From Streptomyces sp. NBC_00448 (GTDB taxonomy: Bacteria > Actinomycetota > Actinomycetes > Streptomycetales > Streptomycetaceae), in NCBI RefSeq assembly GCF_036014115.1, contig NZ_CP107913.1, positions 4,511,001 to 4,575,000 on the forward strand: a DNA stretch of 64,000 bases, in the 5' to 3' direction. A program made the position numbers and the translations under genes. The notes under the pieces were generated by a model, which was not told the origin of the DNA, made no database searches, and saw only the letters and a program-made list of their open reading frames with translations. Shown here piece by piece: positions 26,779 through 35,072 of this stretch (position 1 is its first letter; every line of letters starts with the position of its first letter).

Positions 26779-27027
26779 ATGAGCACCACTGACACCCATT
26801 CGAATGACCCGCAGTCCCACGAAGCCGCTCCGAGCGAGCCGCACGCGCCGGAACAGGGCTCCCCGGACCGCACACGTGCACAGAACACCCTGGCCTGGAC
26901 CACGGTCGGGTTGTCCGCGGCCCTCTGCACCACCGGTGCGGTCCTCTCCCTGACCGGCCACCAGGAAACGGGCATCGCACTGATCCGCGCCGGTTCCTTG
27001 GGAGGGGCCATCCGCATCCGGAAGTAA
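26779..27027 (+). CDS. Small membrane protein
   Basis: An 82-residue protein with a polar Ser/Pro/Glu-rich N-half and one hydrophobic stretch (TLAWTTVGLSAALCTTGAVL), ending AIRIRK. AAGGA lies nine bases before ATG 26779. Function unknown. About 210 bases up to the next gene hold nothing clear. Confidence 0.6.
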   Translation: MSTTDTHSNDPQSHEAAPSEPHAPEQGSPDRTRAQNTLAWTTVGLSAALCTTGAVLSLTGHQETGIALIRAGSLGGAIRIRK

Positions 27028-27240
27028 GGCACTACTCACTGGCCCCGCTGCCGAACGCGCCCCGTCCGGCAGCGGGCCACTGCCTCTGCGCGCCTCTCCA
27101 CGTCGTTCGCGAAGCCTCTCCGCAGACCTCGTCGAGGACACACGCCGCCGGACGGAGCTCGGCTCGCCGGGCGGCACGGGTGATCGCGTCCGGGCTCGCA
27201 TCGTCCACGGCGCAGGATACCGACTTCCACGGGCGCGCGG

Positions 27241-29145
27241 TCAGGGGCGGCGTGGTGACCAGTCGAAGACCAGGCAGCTCCGCGGCTTGCGCAGCACGTG
27301 GCCGGTGGGCAGTTCGGCGTCGGGGGTGTCGGCGGGGTGGACGGTCAGACGGGGGCCGGGGCCGTACCGTACGTCGCGGTCCCACGCGCGCACCCGGTCC
27401 GCCAGCAGATCGGACAGGGCCCGGGCGCGCGGGCCGAAGGCGTGGACGCCGAACTCCCATACGGACTGGGCCTCTTGGCGAGAATCATGGGTCGGCTCCT
27501 GGTTCGTCTCGCGGATCTTGACGTGGGTCAGGTACGCGAGGGAGTCGCCTTGCGTGACCGCGGCGGCGTCGGTGCCGCTCGGCAGTTCGAGGTGCGCGGT
27601 GTCGGGGTCGTCGGGACCTCGGGTGAGGGACAGCCGGCAGAACCCCTGCACGGTGGTGGCGAGGAAGAGCTGAAGCGTGGCGAAGGGGACGCCGGACTCG
27701 ATGGTGACCCCGGTCGGCGTGTCCAGGCGCGGCATCGTCAAGGCGGCGTCCAGCCGGGCGGTGTCGCCGGGTTCGCCGTCCTCGAACCGCAACTGGACTT
27801 TTCCGGAGACCAGTTGTACGACGGGTGTCTGCCGGCCGCCGATGCCCTGGTCGCGTACGAAGCCGCAGACCGTGAAACCCTGGGCGACCAGCGTGTCGCC
27901 TTGCCGTTGGAAGGCGATCGCCCGGGTGTAGCCGCCGACTTCGAGCGGGACGACCAGGTGGCCGCCCTGGGCGAGTTGAGCGGTCCACGCGGGCGCGAGG
28001 TCCCAGCAGTTGTGGGTGAGGAAGATCGCGTCGAAGCCGGTTCGCGGCACGTGGTGCTCGGGTGCGCCGAGTGCGCCGTCGCCGAGGAGGAGTCGCACCC
28101 GGCCGTAGCCCGCCTCGTCGGTGAACCGGCTCGCGCGGCGGATGACGTACGGGTCGATGTCGAGGCTGACGACCGTCCCCGTGGGGCCGACGATCTCCGC
28201 GAGCAGGGACGCCTTGTAGCCGCCGGAGCCGATCTCGAGGACCCGCATGCCGGGTGCGAGCCGGGCGTTCTCGATCATGTCGGCGTGCAGCCAGGCCGCG
28301 CTGACGGAACTGATCGCCCGCCCGTCGCCGTCCCGGCGGGTCACCACGGCCAGGTTGGCGTCGTACGCGGTCTCCAGGGGGACTTCGGGCGCGTAGCGGT
28401 GGCGGGGGACCGTGCGGAACGCGGCCTCCACCAGCGGCGTACGCACGCATCCGTCGGCGACGATCGAGTCGACGAGCGCGTCGCGCAGCCGGACGGCGGC
28501 CGAGGGTTCTCCCGGTACGGGGACGGCCGCGACGGCGTGCGGGTAGCGGTGGGGCGGGTGGGCCGGGTCCAGGCCGGGCAGGATGCCGGGCCAGACCGTG
28601 TCGAGCGCGTGGACGGCCGGCGCGGAGAGCGGCCCGATGCCGGACAGGGTGTGCGGCTCGTGCCACTCCCATTCCCCTCGCGTGGAGTCATACGGTTCGA
28701 GGCGCGCGAGCGTTCCGGACCAGGTGGTGACGCGGACCACGGCGGTCAGCCGGGGCACTCCGTGGGCGTCGTCGGTCACCATCGCCAGCAGCTGGGCGTG
28801 CGCGGGGTCGGCCCGCAGGCCGGTCCGCTCGGCCAGTTCGCGGACGGCCGCTTCCTCGAACGACTCCGATCCGCGGTTCTTCCCCCCGGCCAACTCCCAG
28901 CTACCGCGCGGCGAACGGCCCAGCAGAATCCGTCCACTTGAGTCGGTGACGACCGCGTACGCCGCGGTCAGCGCCTGCGGGGAGGACGGGCCGTCCGGTT
29001 CGCCGCCCACCGCCAGGGCCCGATCTCCGGTGCCGGGAGCGGGAATTCGCTCGGACAGCACCACCTGCTCGGCACCTTCAAGATGCTGGCGGCCCCGTTC
29101 GCGTGCGCGGTGGCCATCCCGGTCGTCCTGCGTGCCGTCTCCCAT
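27241..29145 (-). CDS. Nudix hydrolase fused to PCMT-like methyltransferase (FxLD-system type)
   Basis: This is a two-domain protein of 634 residues from ATG 29145. GTG starts near 29064 are equally likely, since AAGGTG precedes them. The N-domain carries a Nudix box GGKNRGSESFEEAAVRELAE-RTG in which one of the usual glutamates is Arg. The C-domain resembles protein-isoaspartate O-methyltransferase, with SAM motif MRVLEIGSGGYKASLLAEIV. Its tail LAYLTHVKIRETN and WEFGVHAFGPRARAL matches methyltransferases of the FxLD peptide-maturation family. By family it would methylate a ribosomal peptide substrate. No precursor peptide, cyclase or ATP-grasp partner is visible nearby, so it is an orphan here. 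Confidence 0.78.
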   Translation of the reverse strand: MGDGTQDDRDGHRARERGRQHLEGAEQVVLSERIPAPGTGDRALAVGGEPDGPSSPQALTAAYAVVTDSSGRILLGRSPRGSWELAGGKNRGSESFEEAAVRELAERTGLRADPAHAQLLAMVTDDAHGVPRLTAVVRVTTWSGTLARLEPYDSTRGEWEWHEPHTLSGIGPLSAPAVHALDTVWPGILPGLDPAHPPHRYPHAVAAVPVPGEPSAAVRLRDALVDSIVADGCVRTPLVEAAFRTVPRHRYAPEVPLETAYDANLAVVTRRDGDGRAISSVSAAWLHADMIENARLAPGMRVLEIGSGGYKASLLAEIVGPTGTVVSLDIDPYVIRRASRFTDEAGYGRVRLLLGDGALGAPEHHVPRTGFDAIFLTHNCWDLAPAWTAQLAQGGHLVVPLEVGGYTRAIAFQRQGDTLVAQGFTVCGFVRDQGIGGRQTPVVQLVSGKVQLRFEDGEPGDTARLDAALTMPRLDTPTGVTIESGVPFATLQLFLATTVQGFCRLSLTRGPDDPDTAHLELPSGTDAAAVTQGDSLAYLTHVKIRETNQEPTHDSRQEAQSVWEFGVHAFGPRARALSDLLADRVRAWDRDVRYGPGPRLTVHPADTPDAELPTGHVLRKPRSCLVFDWSPRRP

Positions 29146-29272
29146 GATCTGCCTAACTGGGCTACCGGGCACGTGGTTTCGGCCGCGGGAGGAGTGCCGG
29201 GTGGCGCCGCGCGGGTCGCGTCGCGGGTGGGAAGCGGTGGCCGCGGCCCTCCTACCCGGCGCCCGGGAAGAG

Positions 29273-29287
29273 TTCGAAACTTTCGAA
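29273..29287. promoter_or_regulatory. CGAAACTTTCG palindrome
   Basis: TTCGAAACTTTCGAA is a perfect 15-base inverted repeat around one C. Its core fits the CGAAANTTTCG element described upstream of Streptomyces xylanase genes. It lies about 385 bases before the secreted CE4 deacetylase and 130 before the methyltransferase start. Confidence 0.6.
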
Positions 29288-29432
29288 GCGAGTCGTCGCT
29301 GATCGGTCGACCATCTCACCTTGAACGACAGAAGGTTGGGAGGATCTGGAGCATCAACCGTCTGGCCTGCGGAGTCAGAGGGGAGAAGGTACTCCAGCTC
29401 TCCCGAATCATTCGTCGGCAGCGCCGAAAGTG

Positions 29433-29461
29433 TTGACAGCGCTTGAGGGTTGGCCAACACT
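29433..29461 (+). promoter_or_regulatory. Possible promoter of the CE4 deacetylase gene
   Basis: TTGACA (29433-29438) is followed after 17 bases by AACACT. The -35 is perfect, the -10 poor. The leader to the ATG would be about 200 bases. Confidence 0.35.
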
Positions 29462-29669
29462 GTTCGCCGTCGGCGGACCCCACTCGCCGGCTCGGGTCAC
29501 CTCCCCACCCCGGCTCTCCGACCGCCGAGCGCACGGCGCTCGGTCGCGCTCGGGTCGCCGCGCGGCACACCACCGCGCGGTCGTCACACCGCTCGTCCAC
29601 CACCGGTGACCCGCGCAGCGTCCACTCACGCTGCCTTCCCCCCACCCTTGATCAGGAGGAAGCGCCCTC

Positions 29670-30773
29670 ATGAACCTCGCCTCGGCCCGATCGACGCGTC
29701 CCATGAGCACCAGACCCCACCTGAACACCGGACCCCACCCGACGACACGCGCCCTGGTCACCGTTCTGGCGGCCCTCGGACTGGCCGTGGCGAGCGCCTT
29801 CGCCCTCGGCGTCGGCGCGGCCCCGTCGAACGCCGCCACCTGCAACGGCTACGTCGGGCTGACCTTCGACGACGGGCCGTCCAACGACCACACCCCCGCC
29901 ATCCTCAACGCCCTCAAGCAGAACGGGCTGCGGGCCACGATGTTCAACGAGGGCCAGTACGCCGCCGCGTATCCGGCCCAGGTCCAGGCCGAGATCGACG
30001 CCGGAATGTGGGTGGGCAACCACAGCTACACCCACCCGCACCTGATCCAGGAGAGCCAGTCGCAGATCGACTCGGAACTCTCCCGCACCCAGCAGGCGAT
30101 CGCCGCCGGTGGCGGCGGCACCCCGAAACTGTTCCGGCCGCCCTACGGCGAGACCAACGCCACCCTGAAGGCGGTCGAGGCCAAGTACGGCCTGACCGAG
30201 ATCATCTGGGACGTCGACTCGCAGGACTGGAACGGCGCGAGCACCGACGCCATCGTGCAGGCCAACTCCCAACTCACCAACGGCCAGGTCATCCTGATGC
30301 ACGAGTGGCCGGCCAACACGCTGGCCGCGATCCCGCGGATCGCGCAGATGCTGGCGGGCAAGGGCCTGTGCGCCGGCATGATCTCCCCGCAGACCGGCCG
30401 CGCCGTCGCCCCCGACAGCGGGAGCGGCAGCACGGGCGGCACGGGAGGAACGACCGGCGGCACCACCAGCGGTACGACCGGCGGTTCGACCGGCGGTACG
30501 GGCGGGGGCAGTTGCACCGCGACGCTTTCCGCCGGAGAGCAGTGGTCCGACCGGTACAACCTCAATGTGTCGGTCAGCGGTTCCAGCAGCTGGACCGTCA
30601 CCATGAACGTCCCCTCCCCCGAGAAGATCATCGCGACCTGGAACGTCAACGCGACCTGGCCCAGCAGCCAGGTGCTCACCGCCACTCCCAACGGCAGCGG
30701 CAACAACTGGGGCGTGACGATCCAGACCAACGGCACCTGGACCTGGCCCACCGTTTCCTGCCAAGCCTCCTGA
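29670..30773 (+). CDS. Secreted CE4 polysaccharide deacetylase with CBM2
   Basis: A 367-residue exported enzyme that probably deacetylates xylan or chitin. A long signal peptide (hydrophobic ALVTVLAALGLAVASAFALG, cleavage near NAA) precedes the NodB domain. Motif 1 is LTFDDGPS, with the catalytic and metal aspartates; motif 2 is VGNHSYTHPHL, with the HxxxH zinc ligands; motif 3 is LFRPPYGETN. A Gly/Thr/Ser linker (GGTGGTTGGTTSG) leads to a 95-residue CBM2 with SWTVTMNVPSP and WNVNATWPSSQ. RBS AGGAGGAAG lies ten bases before ATG 29670. The architecture equals Streptomyces acetylxylan esterase AxeA. Confidence 0.93.
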   Translation: MNLASARSTRPMSTRPHLNTGPHPTTRALVTVLAALGLAVASAFALGVGAAPSNAATCNGYVGLTFDDGPSNDHTPAILNALKQNGLRATMFNEGQYAAAYPAQVQAEIDAGMWVGNHSYTHPHLIQESQSQIDSELSRTQQAIAAGGGGTPKLFRPPYGETNATLKAVEAKYGLTEIIWDVDSQDWNGASTDAIVQANSQLTNGQVILMHEWPANTLAAIPRIAQMLAGKGLCAGMISPQTGRAVAPDSGSGSTGGTGGTTGGTTSGTTGGSTGGTGGGSCTATLSAGEQWSDRYNLNVSVSGSSSWTVTMNVPSPEKIIATWNVNATWPSSQVLTATPNGSGNNWGVTIQTNGTWTWPTVSCQAS

Positions 30774-30929
30774 GCCCTCCACCGTCACGCGAGGGGGAGG
30801 GCACCCAGGACGACGGCAGGATCGACGTCCGGCGGTTCGGCAGGCAGCAGCGGCAGTTCGGCCCGGGCGGCGGCGTCCTTGCAGGGGGCGCCGCCGTGGG
30901 GGCGGTGGGGGCGGTGGCCGGCAGCGGGG

Positions 30930-31832
30930 CTACGCGGCGGCTTGGGGGGCCGACTCCACCGCGTCCGTGCGGCAGTCGGCGCACAGCGCGGTGGGGTCGT
31001 GGGTACGGAAGGCGCGGTCGCAGCCGTCGCAGGTGGTGAGGGGGGCCGGGCGGGCGGTGGGAGCCGGATCGGCCGGGAGCGGAGGTGGGAGGTGAGTGGC
31101 GAGGCGGTGTTCGAGTAAGCGGGCGGGGTGGTGGATGGGCGCGGAGGGCAGCCCGGCGGTCAGGGTACGGGTGATCTGGGCGGGGCTCGCCGCGCGGTCC
31201 AACCAGGTGTCGACCTGTGGCGCCAGGCGCGCGATCTCCCGTACGGAGAGCAGGAGTCGGGGGTCCGCCAGACGGAGCCGGGCGAGCAGATCGGCCGCCG
31301 GGCCCGTCGCGGTCCCCACTGCGGGCACGCCGTCCGAACGCGGGCTCCGCTCGCACGGCGCCACGGGTACGGGTACGGGTACGGGTACGGGTGGTGATAC
31401 GGGTGCCGATACGGGTACGACCGGGGGCGGTTGACGCGGCGGGGCCGCGGGCTCCCGAGCCGGAGGCACGGCTCCGGGACGGTCGTACGCAAGAGTGCGG
31501 GTCGCGAACCGGCCGCCGCCGAGCGGGACCCGGCGGCGTTCGAGGTAGCCCGCCGCTTCGAGTTCGTTCAGCGCGCGGCGGACGGTGATCTCGCCCTCGG
31601 GGAAGCGCAGGGTGAGCGCCTTGACGGTGACCGAGGCGCCGTCGGGCAGCGACTGGATGTGTACGGCGAGCCCGATCGCGACGGCGGACAGCCGGGGATG
31701 CTGGGCGAGGTGGTTGCCGATCACGGTGAAGCGGTCGGTGTGCCGGTGCCGGACGTGCAGCACTCCGGAGCGGGGCGCGTCGTCGGGGATCTGGTACGCG
31801 GGCGGGGCCGCGATAGACTGGGGGTCAGCCAT
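30930..31832 (-). CDS. Winged-helix protein with zinc-ribbon tail
   Basis: A 300-residue protein. Residues 25-115 form a winged helix (LSAVAIGLAVHIQSLPDGAS, then RFPEGEITVRRALNELEAAG) as in actinomycete replication-initiator or regulator-like proteins. A long proline-rich linker includes the PVPVPVPV run encoded by a hexamer repeat. Residues 190-250 are helical. The tail has CDGCDRAF..CADC, a likely zinc ribbon. The start is ATG 31832. The function is not established; plasmid- or prophage-derived regulators look similar. Confidence 0.75.
   Translation of the reverse strand: MADPQSIAAPPAYQIPDDAPRSGVLHVRHRHTDRFTVIGNHLAQHPRLSAVAIGLAVHIQSLPDGASVTVKALTLRFPEGEITVRRALNELEAAGYLERRRVPLGGGRFATRTLAYDRPGAVPPAREPAAPPRQPPPVVPVSAPVSPPVPVPVPVPVAPCERSPRSDGVPAVGTATGPAADLLARLRLADPRLLLSVREIARLAPQVDTWLDRAASPAQITRTLTAGLPSAPIHHPARLLEHRLATHLPPPLPADPAPTARPAPLTTCDGCDRAFRTHDPTALCADCRTDAVESAPQAAA
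31363..31392 (+). repeat. Five tandem ACGGGT hexamers
   Basis: Five exact copies, in frame with the minus-strand gene, encode alternating Pro-Val in the linker. Copy-number changes would lengthen the linker without a frameshift. Confidence 0.9.
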
Positions 31833-32341
31833 CGGGAAGTCGTTCTCTTCCTTGGTGGTCAGGCCCTCGATCAGGATTGCCGTCCTGCCGGGGGCCGTAC
31901 TTATGTCCGGACTTGTGTCCGGGATTGATGCGGCCGACCCTACCCGCCCGATCGGTTATTCGGACATTCCGTCACCCGTACGGGTGAACGCCGGGGGTGG
32001 GTGGGGTTTGGTGGGTGCTTTCCCGTTTCTTGACAAAGGGTCAGGTGGCGACCGGCACCCGTTCCACCGCGCCCCGGCGGGGCTGGGCGCGTCGGGGCCA
32101 GGCACGGCGCTCGGAACCGTTCACCACGAACTCGCCTTCCCAGGAGGGGCGGTGACCGTGGGCGAGGGGCGTGCCGCGAACCCGGTGCGCCTCACCGGTC
32201 GAGCCCGGGTCCCGAGCCTGCCCCTCCGTACGAACCTGCGCGCGGTCAGCCGCGGGGAATCCGGGCACCGGTCCTGCCGTTCTTACGCGGTGGTGCGAGA
32301 GCGCGCCGCTCGGGGTCAACGCACCACGTCAACACGCCTCG
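31833..32341. other. Intergenic region with palindrome
   Basis: About 500 bases between the wHTH gene and the end of the SDR gene. Apart from the palindrome at 31972 I see no gene. A 92-codon minus-strand frame (32041-32319) lacks a ribosome site and family. Confidence 0.45.
31972..31987. promoter_or_regulatory. 16-bp perfect palindrome TCACCCGTACGGGTGA
   Basis: A perfect inverted repeat 140 bases upstream of the wHTH gene. It is likely a dimeric regulator site, perhaps for the wHTH protein itself. Confidence 0.6.
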
Positions 32342-33196
32342 TCAGCGCAGCGCGTCCGCGATCGCCTCGGTCAACGGCACGGTCGGGCGCCCGAGCAGGC
32401 GCCGCAGGTCGCCGGAGTCGGTGAACAACTCGCCGCGGCCCATGGCGAGATCGGCGTCGACGAGGACGTCCGCCAGTTCGGCGGGCACGCCGGCGGCGGT
32501 CAGCGCCTGGGCGAAGGCGTCGGCCGGGAGGTCGGTGTACGTGATCGGCCGCCCGGTCGCCGCCGAGATCGCCTCGGCGAGCTCCGCCAGCGTGAACGCC
32601 TCGTCGCCGCCCAGCTCGTAGACATTGCCGGCATGGCCCTCGGCGGTCAGCACGACCGCGGCGGCGGCAGCGTAGTCGGCGCGGGTCGCGGCGCTGATCC
32701 GGCCCCGGCCGGCCGCACCGATGACGGCTGACTCGCGCAGTACCAGCGGGAGTTGGGCGGTGTAGTTCTCCAGGTACCAGCCGTTGCGCAGCATCACGCT
32801 CGGGACGCGCTCGCGCAGGTACTCCTCGGTGGCGTGGTGGGTGGCGGACAGCGCGGTGGTGGAGGTGTCGGCGCGCAGCATGCTGGTGTACGCGACCAGG
32901 GTCACGCCCGCCGCCACCGCGGCGTCGATGGCGCGGCGGTGGTTGGCGACCCGCTCGTCCACGGTCGTGGTCGAGATCAGCAGCAGCTTGTCCGCACCCG
33001 CGAAGGCCGCGGCGAGGCTGTCCGGCTCGGCGAAGTCGGCCCGGCGCGCCACGACGCCGCGGTCGGCGAGGTCCTTGATCCTGGCGACGTCCCGGCTGGT
33101 CGCGACGATGTCCGAGGCCGGCACCCCGCGCGCCAGCAGTGCTTCGACGGTGAGCCGGCCCAGCCGTCCGGCGGCTCCGGTGACGACGATCGACAT
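32342..33196 (-). CDS. NAD(P)-binding SDR of the NmrA/QOR2 type
   Basis: A 284-residue atypical short-chain dehydrogenase. The N-terminal nucleotide loop is VVTGAAGRLGRLTVEALLAR (GxxGxxG), followed by DIVATSRD as the adenine-binding turn. VAYTSMLRADTS and MLRNGWYLENYT are typical of the QOR2/NmrA group, which reduces quinones or senses NADP. No Tyr-x-x-x-Lys dyad is seen, as usual there. The start at ATG 33196 has AGGAAAGG eight bases upstream. It is divergent from an HxlR regulator, the usual arrangement for redox-controlled SDR genes. Confidence 0.9.
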   Translation of the reverse strand: MSIVVTGAAGRLGRLTVEALLARGVPASDIVATSRDVARIKDLADRGVVARRADFAEPDSLAAAFAGADKLLLISTTTVDERVANHRRAIDAAVAAGVTLVAYTSMLRADTSTTALSATHHATEEYLRERVPSVMLRNGWYLENYTAQLPLVLRESAVIGAAGRGRISAATRADYAAAAAVVLTAEGHAGNVYELGGDEAFTLAELAEAISAATGRPITYTDLPADAFAQALTAAGVPAELADVLVDADLAMGRGELFTDSGDLRRLLGRPTVPLTEAIADALR

Positions 33197-33243
33197 GGTG
33201 AAGTCCTTTCCTGCCGCGGGCCTCCCGCGGCACGAAATCCAGC

Positions 33244-33273
33244 GTGACCTGGTCACTCTCCTTTGGTAAGGAG
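33244..33273. promoter_or_regulatory. Inverted repeats between SDR and HxlR genes
   Basis: GTGACC-T-GGTCAC (33244-33256) and CTCCTT-TGGT-AAGGAG (33258-33273) lie in the 118-bp divergent gap. HxlR proteins bind such paired sites; both genes are probably controlled here. Confidence 0.6.
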
Positions 33274-33314
33274 CCACTTCCGGGTAAGGTGGCCACCCGG
33301 AGGAAAGGATCGAG

Positions 33315-33722
33315 GTGAGCGGGGTGACGACCGCCGAGGATGTGAGCGAGCCCATACCGTCCTGGGACCCGTACGCGCGCGGCTGCCCTTCGCGTGACGT
33401 GCTCGACCAGATCGGCAGCAAGTGGGCGGTGCTCGTGCTGGGCGAACTCGGCAGGCACGGTGCGTGCCGGTTCACCCAGCTGCGGCAGCGGCTCGCGGGA
33501 GTGAGCGAGAAGATGCTCACCCAGACGCTGCGCACCCTGGAGCGCGACGGACTGGTCCTGCGGACCGTGTACCCGGAGGTGCCGCCGCGGGTGGAGTACG
33601 CGTTGACGCCGCTCGGCGAGACGCTGCGAGGTCCCCTGAAGGCGCTCACCGAGTGGTCGGTGCGGTACATCGAGGACGTCCTCGCCGCCCGTGAGGAGTA
33701 CGACGGCCGCGCGAAGCATTAG
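33315..33722 (+). CDS. HxlR family regulator
   Basis: A 135-residue winged-helix regulator with the HxlR pattern: CPSRDVLDQIGSKWAVLVLG, FTQLRQRLAGVSEKMLTQTL, then RTLERDGLVLRTVYPEVPPR. The conserved N-terminal cysteine (residue 24) just before the first helix is often redox-active in this family. The start is GTG 33315 after GGAGGAAAGG. It is divergent from the SDR gene and probably its regulator. Confidence 0.94.
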   Translation: MSGVTTAEDVSEPIPSWDPYARGCPSRDVLDQIGSKWAVLVLGELGRHGACRFTQLRQRLAGVSEKMLTQTLRTLERDGLVLRTVYPEVPPRVEYALTPLGETLRGPLKALTEWSVRYIEDVLAAREEYDGRAKH

Positions 33723-33781
33723 CCACCCGGAGCCACCCGGGCGAGGCGCGGCCGAGCGCCGCGACCACGGCGGTGACGGGG

Positions 33782-34984
33782 TCAGGGGAAGAGCGGGGAA
33801 CCCAGCGGGCGGCGGGAGTCGAAGCCGGGGAGGATCAGGAAGGTCGCGCTCGCGGTCGTGGTGGTGAAGCCCAGCAGCGCGTCGGAGTCGTCCATGTGGG
33901 TCAGGGTGCTGGTGAAGGTCCGGATGTCGTTCTGGAAGCTGATGAAGAGCAGGCCGGCCGCGGGTGAGTCGGTGCTGTAGGAGCGGCGGAGCATGAGGCC
34001 GGCGCCCACGGCGTTGGCGTTGGCGCGGCGTACGTGGGCGTCGGCCGGGATGAGATAGCGGCCGTCGGGGGTCTTGGCGCCGAGGGACGGGTCCGCGGTG
34101 ATGGTGCCGCCGGACAGCGGGTCGCCGGTGGCCCGGCGCCGGCCGAAGACCGCTTCCTGCTCGGCGACGGACAGCGCGGCGAACCGCGCCAGATCGAGTT
34201 CCATCCGCCGCACCACGGCGATGGTGCCGCCCGCGACCGGGGCCGGTCCGGCCAGCCACAGGTGGCGGTCCTGCGCGGCGGTCGTGTGCGGGCCCACGAT
34301 GCCGTCGATGAAACCGAGCAGGTTGCGCGGTGCGGTGAGGGCCTTGTCCACGGCGATGTTCGGGCCGCGGTGGGCGGACTGGCGCCAGCGTTCGCGGAGG
34401 CGGTCACCGGCTTGGTCCAGAAGCGCGGTGGCGACGACCGGTGGTACGAGGGCGTCGCTCGCGCAGACCTGTATCAGCAGGTCACCGCCGCGTGCCTGGG
34501 CGGCGATCCGCTCGCGGGAGAACCGTGGGAGGTCGGTGGTGCCGGGCAGCGACCGGCCGGCCATCCGGACCAGCCGGGGGCCCACCCCGATCGTCACGGT
34601 GAGATCGCCGGGCGGCAGACCGAGCAGCCGGGCGTCGGACCCGTCGGCGAGCGCCCTTACGGTCGTGCCGAGTTCGGCCAGCAGCGGGCCGGCGTCCGCC
34701 GAGGCGGTCAGGTCGGCCACCACGGCGAGCAGGTTGCTCTGGGCCGGCTGCGGGAGGGTGATGCCCGCCTGGTGCGCACCCGTCGGCGGAACCGGCGCGG
34801 GCGAGGCCGCCGAGGCGGGGCCGGGCGCACCCGAGGAGGCCGAACCCGGCCCGCCCGAGTGCGACTTGGCGGAGTCGGACGCGGAGGAATCCGCGGTGCA
34901 CCCCGCGGCGAGACCGAAGGCCACCATGGCACCGGTCGCGTCCAGGAACCTGCGACGTGACGGGTGGTGATCGGGCGTGCGCAT
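33782..34984 (-). CDS. DyP-type peroxidase, Tat-exported lipoprotein
   Basis: A 400-residue dye-decolorising heme peroxidase of the EfeB class. The N-terminus SRRRFLDATGAMVAFGLAAG followed by Cys is a twin-arginine signal ending in a lipobox, so the enzyme is probably anchored outside the membrane. A Ser/Gly/Pro-rich spacer (about residues 30-80) precedes two ferredoxin-like halves. The catalytic GxxDG motif is LLGFIDGIVG near residue 222. The proximal heme His is probably in PADAHVRRANANAVG near 315. No efeU or efeO iron-transport genes lie beside it. ATG 34984 is preferred because it places the signal at the start. Confidence 0.92.
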   Translation of the reverse strand: MRTPDHHPSRRRFLDATGAMVAFGLAAGCTADSSASDSAKSHSGGPGSASSGAPGPASAASPAPVPPTGAHQAGITLPQPAQSNLLAVVADLTASADAGPLLAELGTTVRALADGSDARLLGLPPGDLTVTIGVGPRLVRMAGRSLPGTTDLPRFSRERIAAQARGGDLLIQVCASDALVPPVVATALLDQAGDRLRERWRQSAHRGPNIAVDKALTAPRNLLGFIDGIVGPHTTAAQDRHLWLAGPAPVAGGTIAVVRRMELDLARFAALSVAEQEAVFGRRRATGDPLSGGTITADPSLGAKTPDGRYLIPADAHVRRANANAVGAGLMLRRSYSTDSPAAGLLFISFQNDIRTFTSTLTHMDDSDALLGFTTTTASATFLILPGFDSRRPLGSPLFP

Positions 34985-35072
34985 GATGTGCAGCGTGCCA
35001 TACCCGCATCCCCGTACACCGCTCAACTCCCCAATTCCCGCGGGGATTTCACCGCCGTGCCAGACTGTGCCC

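Noticed and set aside
29146..29460. An N-terminal extension of the methyltransferase, or a precursor peptide
   Set aside because: The frame is open to 29460 but has no ribosome site and contains the regulatory palindrome and promoter of the divergent gene. No core-peptide motif is visible.
31363..31425. CRISPR-like short repeats
   Set aside because: The units are contiguous hexamers inside a coding linker, without spacers.
32041..32319. A 92-codon minus-strand gene
   Set aside because: No ribosome site, no family and biased composition; the position is between convergent features.
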